Origin: Chryseobacterium sp. Leaf201
GTDB taxonomy: Bacteria > Bacteroidota > Bacteroidia > Flavobacteriales > Weeksellaceae
Length of the DNA: 64,000 nt
Assembly: GCF_001421435.1 (NCBI RefSeq)
Contig: NZ_LMKA01000123.1
Span: 36,141-100,140, forward strand
Reading direction: 5' to 3'
Shown here: positions 60,720 through 64,000 of the stretch, in pieces
How the letters are laid out: each line of letters starts with the position of its first letter
Numbering within the stretch: the first letter of the stretch is position 1
Made by a program: the position numbers and the translations under genes
Notes under the pieces: model-generated
Seen by the model: the letters and a program-made list of their open reading frames with translations, nothing else
Databases searched by the model: none
Told to the model about the DNA's origin: nothing

Positions 60720-61394
60720 ATGAAGCCTTTAAAAGCACTTTCAGACCTGCTGCCGATACCAAGCTACACGGTAATCATCCTGTGTTTCTTCTTTCCTTTT
60801 TTTCTGATCAAATGTGGCGACACAACGCTGATGTCCATAAAAGGAACCGACCTTGTTACCGGAATTTCCAAAAAGGCCATGGATGAAAGAATGAAAGAAA
60901 GCATTAAAAAGAGCTCACCGTATGCCTCTTCATCAATTGATGACGGGCATGAAGATGCTCCAGTAAAAGATGAATATGCCCCGATGGATGACCATCAGGA
61001 GACCGGAAAAGACAAAAAGGATATTTCACCCAGTCCGTTTATTATTATTTCTTTCGTGATGGCGGTTGCCGGAATTATCATTCACCTTCTAAAAAACGTA
61101 CGGAAAAAACATCTTTACCACCTTATTTTTTCTGTGACCGGGCTTATTGGCTTCCTGCTTTTTTACTTGGGCTTCCAGTCTAAAATGGAAGATATGGGAA
61201 ACAATAAACTGGGCATGGGCCTCGAAGGGAAAATCTCTATCAGCTATGGTTTCGGGACGGCATTTTATATAGCATCCGTTGTATTCTTTATGCTTATTTT
61301 ATTTTACGGGATCTTTATCTACTTCCTGAAAAACAGTCCGGAATCGGTTTATGGTCTACAGAAGCAGGATGAAGAGCCGCATGCAGATCACTAA
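60720..61394 (+). CDS. Membrane protein, uncharacterised
   Basis: 224 residues with four hydrophobic helices (YTVIILCFFFPFFLIKC; FIIISFVMAVAGIIIHLL; LIFSVTGLIGFLLFYLGFQS; AFYIASVVFFMLILFYGIFI). A long acidic, His/Asp-rich loop lies at residues about 55-100 (DDGHEDAPVKDEYAPMDDHQ), which could bind cations. Preceded by a near-consensus promoter. I do not recognise a family. Confidence 0.65.
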   Translation: MKPLKALSDLLPIPSYTVIILCFFFPFFLIKCGDTTLMSIKGTDLVTGISKKAMDERMKESIKKSSPYASSSIDDGHEDAPVKDEYAPMDDHQETGKDKKDISPSPFIIISFVMAVAGIIIHLLKNVRKKHLYHLIFSVTGLIGFLLFYLGFQSKMEDMGNNKLGMGLEGKISISYGFGTAFYIASVVFFMLILFYGIFIYFLKNSPESVYGLQKQDEEPHADH

Positions 61395-61468
61395 TAAAGA
61401 CGGCTCGAATATTCAGCCTCATCGTGAATAGAATTAAATATCTCAATTCTTAAATTCCTATACACTGA

Positions 61469-61747
61469 ATGATTAAAAAACTCAGCATCCTCAGGATTTT
61501 TTATGTCAGATTACTGATTCCTGCTGTTATTGCTTCCCTGCTGATGTGCTTTTCACTGGGTTTCAGCGCGGGTAATTTCGGGCTGTGTTTCCTGTTGTTT
61601 CTGCCCTGCCTGCATTTCCTTATTTATGAACTGCGGTTCAGAAACGAATATTACTTTTACGCCAATTTCGGGCTTTCAAGACTGTTTCTCTGGATCTTCA
61701 CCTGTTCACTAAGTATCCTGGTCAACAGCATTACTAAATTTTTATGA
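61469..61747 (+). CDS. Small membrane protein coupled to an ABC ATPase
   Basis: 92 residues with three hydrophobic helices (VRLLIPAVIASLLMCFSLGF, GLCFLLFLPCLHFLIYEL, LFLWIFTCSLSILVNSI). Its stop overlaps the ATG of the ABC ATPase gene by 4 nt (ATGA), so the two are translationally coupled. Too small to be a full permease on its own; it may oligomerise or be an accessory subunit. Confidence 0.65.
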   Translation: MIKKLSILRIFYVRLLIPAVIASLLMCFSLGFSAGNFGLCFLLFLPCLHFLIYELRFRNEYYFYANFGLSRLFLWIFTCSLSILVNSITKFL

Positions 61748-62406
61748 GCAGACTGCACGCAGACAGCATTACAAAATCGTTCGGCGCAAAGCAGATCCTA
61801 AAAGATATGTATATAGGATGCGAAAGCGGAACCGTTATCGCATTACTGGGAAGAAACGGCACCGGCAAATCTACCCTGCTGAAAATCATTTTCGGGACGG
61901 TAAAAGGCGATTCGCAGTACATCCGGGTTGATGATAAAATCCTTCAGAATCAAATGGACAGAAAAGGAAGGATTGCTTATCTCCCGCAATATTCTTTCCT
62001 GCCGAAAGGGATTAAGATTAAAAATTTAATTCCGCTTTTCTGTAATCGGGAAAATACAGGTAAACTTTTAACGCTTGAATTAATGAAGCCTCTTCTCAAC
62101 GAAATCTGCAGAAATCTTTCCGGTGGCGAAAAAAGAATAGCTGAAGCGTTACTTATTCTCTATTCGGATTCAAAATTTATTCTGCTCGATGAGCCGTTCA
62201 GCGGGCTTTCTCCGAAACTGACCGTTGAAATGCAGAGCATTATTAAGGAACAGACAGAACACAAAGGCATTATTATTTCTGATCACCGTTTTCAGGACGT
62301 GCTGGATATTTCGGATGAGGTTTATCTGCTTTCTGATTCGTATTTAAAACAGATTAAAAATTTAAAAGAATTGGAGCAACATAATTATCTCCCGAAAAGC
62401 ATTTAA
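61744..62406 (+). CDS. ABC transporter ATP-binding protein
   Basis: 220 residues. Walker A LLGRNGTGKSTLLK (residues 35-48), Q-loop YLPQYSFLPK, signature NLSGGEKRIAEALLI, Walker B FILLDEPFSGLSP and the H-loop IIISDHRF. All catalytic motifs are intact. No full-length permease gene is adjacent; the partner may be the coupled 92-residue membrane protein or a permease elsewhere. Substrate unknown. Confidence 0.9.
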   Translation: MSRLHADSITKSFGAKQILKDMYIGCESGTVIALLGRNGTGKSTLLKIIFGTVKGDSQYIRVDDKILQNQMDRKGRIAYLPQYSFLPKGIKIKNLIPLFCNRENTGKLLTLELMKPLLNEICRNLSGGEKRIAEALLILYSDSKFILLDEPFSGLSPKLTVEMQSIIKEQTEHKGIIISDHRFQDVLDISDEVYLLSDSYLKQIKNLKELEQHNYLPKSI

Positions 62407-62410
62407 TTTA

Positions 62411-62418
62411 TATATTTG
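62411..62418 (+). promoter_or_regulatory. -7 element of the gene at 62437
   Basis: TATATTTG, 18 nt before the ATG. Confidence 0.45.
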
Positions 62419-62436
62419 AACGGTTAAAAAAATTTC

Positions 62437-63237
62437 ATGATGATTTCCGTAAATAAAACATTGTACTTATCCGTTTTCAGTCTTTTTTCCATGGCTCTTG
62501 CAAAAGGACAGAACAAAGTTCCTTTTGGTGTTGTAAAAGCTGAGGAAGGATATGCGATGGTACGGGTTCATAAAGACGATTACAGGAAAATTATTGATAA
62601 GATCCGCATGAAAACGGGCGATGTCTTTATTTATGAAAAACCGGCTCCCGGCGAAACGGAATGGATCTGGATTAAATATCCTGAAAGGGATGATACGGAC
62701 AAACCTTTTGTAAGGTATGACAGCATTACCAAGGAAGGTATGGTGAATAAAAACCGTGTGGTCTTTGTGGATAAGCTCCCGCATTTTACGCCTTCAAAAT
62801 CCAAAAACGGAAAATCACTGATCTTCACAGATGATTCCAATCCTAAAATTCCGGGAAACCAGAGAACGAAAGTCATCATTGATATTTATCCCTCGTATGC
62901 ACACATCAAAAAACAGACAAAAGATGCGGATGGAAATATTACTACCATTGATAAAGTAAAACCCTGGGGTGTCGGTAAAGAAATTCCGGAAGGCATGACG
63001 GAAATTAAATCCGTTCGCGTACAACAACCCGGAAGAGGTTCTGTTTTCGTAAGGGACGCAATTAAAAACATGTTTCAGCCGACAATGGATTTTAACAACA
63101 TCGGTGTAACGGCCATTGACAATGACCATATTTTCCTTTATATGATCAACGGTTCCGGTGTAAACAGGTATACTACGATCTGGACCATTAAACAAGGGAA
63201 AGTGGAAAGCCAGATCATCTACAAAAACCCTGAATAA
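62437..63237 (+). CDS. Secreted hypothetical protein
   Basis: 266 residues (the second ATG, 62440, is equally possible). Signal peptide (VNKTLYLSVFSLFSMALAKG-QNK), then a beta-rich domain (FGVVKAEEGYAMVRVHKDDY, IWIKYPERDDTDKPFVRYDS, VFVDKLPHF). No lipobox and no sorting domain. The stretch GEKMxTGDVFIYEKP-like region recurs in small Flavobacteriia secreted proteins of unknown role. Periplasmic or secreted. Confidence 0.65.
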   Translation: MMISVNKTLYLSVFSLFSMALAKGQNKVPFGVVKAEEGYAMVRVHKDDYRKIIDKIRMKTGDVFIYEKPAPGETEWIWIKYPERDDTDKPFVRYDSITKEGMVNKNRVVFVDKLPHFTPSKSKNGKSLIFTDDSNPKIPGNQRTKVIIDIYPSYAHIKKQTKDADGNITTIDKVKPWGVGKEIPEGMTEIKSVRVQQPGRGSVFVRDAIKNMFQPTMDFNNIGVTAIDNDHIFLYMINGSGVNRYTTIWTIKQGKVESQIIYKNPE

Positions 63238-63252
63238 TTCATCCGTAATCAT

Positions 63253-63260
63253 TATTTTTG
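63253..63260 (+). promoter_or_regulatory. -7 element ahead of the cobalamin riboswitch
   Basis: TATTTTTG; it predicts transcription from about 63266, just before the aptamer. Confidence 0.5.
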
Positions 63261-63274
63261 CAACCGTAAAGTCA

Positions 63275-63465
63275 GCAGCTTCTAAGCTCCCTGGCTTTTC
63301 AGAAACCGGCTCTGCTTAACCGCAGATTAAAAGGGAATCGTGTGAGAATCACGAACTGTCGCGCAACTGTAAGTAACTGAAGTCTTTATTAAGAATCCAC
63401 TGTCTTATTCCATAAGATGGGAAGGAAATAAAGATGTTACAAGTCAGGAGACCTGCCTCTTTCTT
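63275..63465 (+). ncRNA. Cobalamin (B12) riboswitch aptamer
   Basis: Characteristic blocks in order: AAAAGGGAAT (63329-63338), GTGAGAATCACGAACTG (63342-63358), GCGCAACTGTAA (63361-63372), an elongated stem TCTTTATT...AATAAAGA and the B12 box AAGTCAGGAGACCTGCC (63441-63457). These are the conserved core of the AdoCbl riboswitch class. A 126-nt platform region lies between the aptamer and the next start codon. Confidence 0.9.
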
Positions 63466-63591
63466 ATATACAAAAAACTTTCGCGATCTGAAGTTTTATT
63501 GACCTTATGGTATGTTTCAGGAATTCCGGTTCCCGGAATGTTCTTATTCTGTTTCAATATATCTTCATTTCGCCTTAATTAATAATGAAAT
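63466..63591 (+). other. Expression platform region of the B12 riboswitch
   Basis: Two possible hairpins: AAAACTT...AAGTTTT (63474-63497, ending in TTTT) and ATTCCGG-TTC-CCGGAAT (63523-63539). The first could be a weak terminator. I see no gene here. Confidence 0.45.
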
Positions 63592-63975
63592 ATGACTACA
63601 GAAGAAAGAATTGAAACATCGGAAACCCGAATCTTTAAAGCCGTTTTCCCCAATACCACCAACCATTATGACACGCTTTTCGGAGGAACTGCGATGCAGC
63701 TGATGGATGAAGTGGCATTTATCACCGCGACCCGGTTTGCCAGAAAAAGAGTGGTTACAGTAAGCAGCGATAAAATCGATTTCAAAAAACCGATTCCGGC
63801 AGGTACCATTGTTGAACTGATCGGGAAAGTTTCCCATGTGGGAAAAACCAGTATGAAGGTGAACGTAGAAATATATACGGAACAGATGTATTCTTATGAA
63901 AGGGAAAAAGCGATTGTTGGCGACTTTACTTTTGTAGCGATCGACGAATCTAAAAAACCTGTCCAGATATTGTAA
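63592..63975 (+). CDS. Acyl-CoA thioesterase (YciA-like hotdog)
   Basis: 127 residues. FPNTTNHYDTLFGGTAMQLM DEVAFITATRFAR carries the hotdog active-site region (N-H-Y-D-T-L-FGG, catalytic Asp in the long helix), followed by SSDKIDFKKPIPAGTIVELI. It hydrolyses acyl-CoA to free acid and CoA. It is the first gene after the cobalamin riboswitch, which is not an expected target of B12 control. Confidence 0.9.
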   Translation: MTTEERIETSETRIFKAVFPNTTNHYDTLFGGTAMQLMDEVAFITATRFARKRVVTVSSDKIDFKKPIPAGTIVELIGKVSHVGKTSMKVNVEIYTEQMYSYEREKAIVGDFTFVAIDESKKPVQIL

Positions 63976-63985
63976 TTACTTCGGG

Positions 63986-64000
63986 GCGGCCGCAGGCCGC
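63986..64000. other. GC-rich hairpin at the window edge
   Basis: GCGGCC-GCA-GGCCGC, a perfect 6-bp stem in otherwise AT-rich DNA. Possibly the head of a terminator that continues beyond the window, since it follows the thioesterase stop. Confidence 0.4.

Noticed and set aside
61744..62406. ABC ATPase as exporter of the graspetides
   Set aside because: It is 12 kb away on the other strand, has no C39 peptidase domain and is coupled to a different small membrane protein.
63986..64000. Cloning-vector or linker sequence (it contains a NotI site) at the window end
   Set aside because: A 15-bp perfect hairpin after a stop codon is better explained as the start of a natural terminator; cannot be settled without the following bases.

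Overview
The window is an AT-rich, gene-dense chromosomal segment of a Flavobacteriia bacterium, most likely Chryseobacterium or a close relative (Weeksellaceae). The evidence is threefold: type IX secretion genes in the gldJ-porU-porV arrangement, proteins ending in type IX sorting domains, and Bacteroidetes promoter elements (TAnnTTTG) with little sign of Shine-Dalgarno sequences. A microviridin-type peptide locus resembling the chryseoviridin loci known from Chryseobacterium fits the same picture. I see no rRNA, tRNA, CRISPR array, insertion sequence or prophage.

Layout. 1-6.8 kb: end of a conserved hypothetical gene, a DUF2199 gene, a monooxygenase-like membrane protein, a secreted beta-propeller-like protein, an AraC/MazG-like/3-methyladenine glycosylase operon, an SDR oxidoreductase and a secreted hypothetical protein. 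6.8-11.6 kb: a four-gene TetR-TolC-HlyD-MFS tripartite efflux operon with a promoter and overlapping operator. 11.8-18.5 kb: holB, an outer-membrane protein, lptC, anmK, an SRPBCC protein, a Nudix hydrolase and murF. 18.5-25.5 kb: gldJ, divergent from porU-porV. 25.9-33 kb: FUSC transporter, phosphopantetheinyl transferase, ahcY, YiaA-like protein and a BspA-type surface protein. 33-46.8 kb: purE and purK (not adjacent), transporters, small enzymes, mevalonate diphosphate decarboxylase, an acyl-CoA ligase and an epimerase.

47.0-49.85 kb holds the most interesting system: a graspetide operon with three tandem precursor genes followed by MdnB-like and MdnC-like ATP-grasp ligases. All three precursors share a PFFAxFLEKQ leader helix and a GG motif and end in a microviridin-like core (T/S-x-K/R-YPSD). 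Between leader and core, each carries an array of strict eight-residue units of form xxTxxxxD: two, three and four copies respectively. The third precursor has lost both partners of the microviridin lactam. A terminator-like hairpin separates the precursors from the ligases.

49.9-64 kb: hydrolase, pdxJ, small membrane proteins, an MscS channel, lipoproteins, ung, an acetyltransferase, a MutS2-like protein without Smr domain, a small ABC module, and a cobalamin riboswitch placed unexpectedly upstream of an acyl-CoA thioesterase.

Two further genome-scale signals: (1) two divergent copies of a structured intergenic element, on opposite strands, that keep a helix through a compensatory base-pair swap; (2) at least seven genes whose TAnnTTTG element ends only 4-5 nt before the start codon, which predicts leaderless mRNAs.
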